64,000 nucleotides of DNA, from the NCBI RefSeq assembly GCF_033115175.1, contig NW_026909196.1, positions 7,006,001 to 7,070,000 of the forward strand, written 5' to 3'. A program made the position numbers and the translations under genes. Shown one piece after another: positions 62,722 through 64,000 of this stretch (its first letter is position 1; the number at the start of each line of letters is the position of its first letter). The notes below the pieces were generated by a model. It had not been told where the DNA came from. It searched no databases and was given only the letters and a program-made list of their open reading frames with translations. Origin of the DNA: Lepus europaeus. Lineage: Eukaryota > Chordata > Mammalia > Lagomorpha > Leporidae.

Positions 62722-64000
62722 ATGCACTTGCCTAACGAAAAGACTTTGCTTTTCTCCAAAACCATTTTTACTGTGATTTTCTCCATCCATTGCATACGAT
62801 TCCACACTACTTTGTCCGGATGTGACTGGATGAAACCGGAAATGTCCGGTTTTGTTTTGGCTACCACAATACCAGATATTGGTACAGCCTCTGAGTTTGT
62901 GTTTTCTGGATATTATTAACGGACATTATTATTTTGAATATTCGTTATCGGGGAACATTTAATTTTGGGCTTGGATACAGTAATTGGTTCCACCTGGAGA
63001 CACCAGCTCTACACATTCGTATTTTCTAGGGTGAAAGATAGAGGATCTGTGGCAATCAAACATGATATTTCTGTTTGTATAGAGGACATTTTATGCACTT
63101 GCCTAATGAAAATACGTTGCTTTTCTCCAAAACCATATTTACTGTGATTTTTCTCAGTCCATTGCATACGAATTCCAAATCTGTTTGTTCGAATATGACT
63201 AGATGAAACCGGAAATATCCGGATGTGTTTTGGCTAACTCAATCCCTGATATTGCTACAGCCTCTGTGTTTGTGTTTTCCGGATATTATCGATGGACTTT
63301 ATTGTTTTGAATGTTTTTTATCTGGGAATATTTAATTTTTTGCTTGGAATCACTGAATGTTTCCACATGGAGACACCAGCTCTACACATTCGTATTTTCT
63401 AGGGAGAAAGCAAGAGGAACTGCGGCAAACAAACATGATATTTCTGTTTGTATAGATGACATTTTATACAGTTGCCTAACGAAAAGACTTTGCTTTTCTT
63501 TAAAACCACTTTTACTGTGATTTTATCGGTCCATTGCATACGAATTCCACACCAGTTTGTCCGGATATGACTGGATGAAACCAGAAATATCCGGTTTTCT
63601 TTTGGCTAACTCAATCCGAAATATTGTGAAAGCGTCTCTGTTTGTGTTTTCCGGATATTATCCACGGACTTCATTGTTTCAAATGGTTTTATCAGGGAAC
63701 ATTTCATTTTGTACCGTAAAAACACTAATTGGTTCATTATGGGGACACCAGCTCTACACATTCGTATTTTCTAAGAAGAAAGCTAGAAGATCTGCAACAA
63801 ACAAACATGATATTTCTGTTTGAAAAGATGACATTTTATGCACTTGCCTAAGGAAAAGACTTTGCTTTTCTCCAAAACCATTTGTACTGTGATTTTATGG
63901 ACCATTGCATACGAATTCCACTCCAGTTTGTCCGGATATGACTGGATGAAACCGGAAATATCCGGTTATGTTTTGGCTAACTCAATCCCAGATATTGCTA
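62722..64000 (+). repeat. HOR unit 13, partial, departing from the 13-mer
   Basis: m1 and m2 are as in the 13-mers. Near 63540-63570 an m3 start joins an m4-type monomer ('ccggttttcttttggctaac'), skipping the m3 duplicates. The next stretch has private changes such as 'ctagaagatctgcaac' and 'gtttgaaaagatgac', then an x1-like monomer cut by the window end. Confidence 0.85.

Larger units (their letters stand above)
25330..64000 (+). repeat. Homogenised satellite HOR array (about 104 monomers)
   Basis: From about 25330 to the window end the satellite is organised in multi-monomer units repeated with very few differences. Units start at the anchor 'atgcacttgcctaacg' of monomer m1: 25360, 27959, 30558, 33157, 34640, 37239, 41667, 44238, 45720, 48319, 53120, 57921 and 62722. 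Lengths are 2599, 2599, 2599, 1483, 2599, 4428, 2571, 1482, 2599, 4801, 4801, 4801 and partial. Monomers within a unit are clearly different from one another, while the same monomer in successive units is nearly identical. That is the pattern of centromeric HOR DNA such as primate alpha satellite. The array continues past the window edge. No mobile insertion was seen in this 38.7 kb. Confidence 0.93.

Noticed and set aside
381..63823. Many open frames of 60-110 codons throughout the satellite with a recurring C-terminal pattern (ending CFSPKPFLL and variants)
   Set aside because: They recur because the monomer recurs and because 372 is a multiple of three. Each monomer has a stop at 'ctgtga', frames break in many copies, and no start context, domain or splice structure supports a gene.
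25330..64000. CRISPR-like or phage-like regular repeats
   Set aside because: The repeat is continuous with no unique spacers, the unit is 372 bp, and the SINE and provirus show this is mammalian DNA.

Overview
The window is eukaryotic heterochromatin, most likely centromeric or pericentromeric DNA of a leporid (rabbit or hare). No host gene is visible. Almost all of it is one head-to-tail satellite with a period of about 371-372 bp. The lineage call rests on a tRNA-derived SINE at 21256-21606 that I recognise as a lagomorph C repeat, inserted in reverse orientation with a 14-bp target duplication. Species cannot be fixed from the sequence alone.

Layout. (1) 1-12858: about 35 diverged satellite monomers, each differing from its neighbours by many substitutions and small indels, with one internally deleted monomer near 844 and an old block duplication of about 4.08 kb. 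(2) 12859-19976: a complete-looking gammaretrovirus-like (class I) endogenous retrovirus. Its two LTRs differ by one substitution and one 12-bp repeat unit. It has a Lys-type primer site, a leader with GACG hairpins, open gag, an in-frame UAG with a readthrough pseudoknot, open pro-pol, and an env reduced to its first 56 codons. (3) 19977-25329: more diverged monomers, including a 743-bp dimer repeat that keeps an unoccupied copy of the retroviral target site, plus the SINE. (4) 25330-64000: an abrupt change to a homogenised higher-order repeat (HOR) array. A 7-monomer unit of 2599 bp is the base form. 4-mer (1482/1483 bp), rearranged 7-mer (2571 bp), 12-mer (4428 bp) and 13-mer (4801 bp, three consecutive copies) forms derive from it by in-register gain and loss of whole monomers.

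The only plausible protein-coding capacity is retroviral. Gag (536 aa, or 561 aa with an upstream hydrophobic leader) and Pro-Pol (1200 codons after the stop) retain all the motifs I checked: PPPY, major homology region, CCHC knuckle, protease DTG, RT YVDD, RNase H acidic residues, integrase HHCC and DDE. With env deleted, the copy could at most make intracellular or helper-dependent particles. The many 60-110 codon open frames in the satellite are by-products of the repeat. The retrovirus and SINE lie in the diverged flank, and no insertion was seen in the HOR core, which is the pattern expected where recombination keeps renewing the core.
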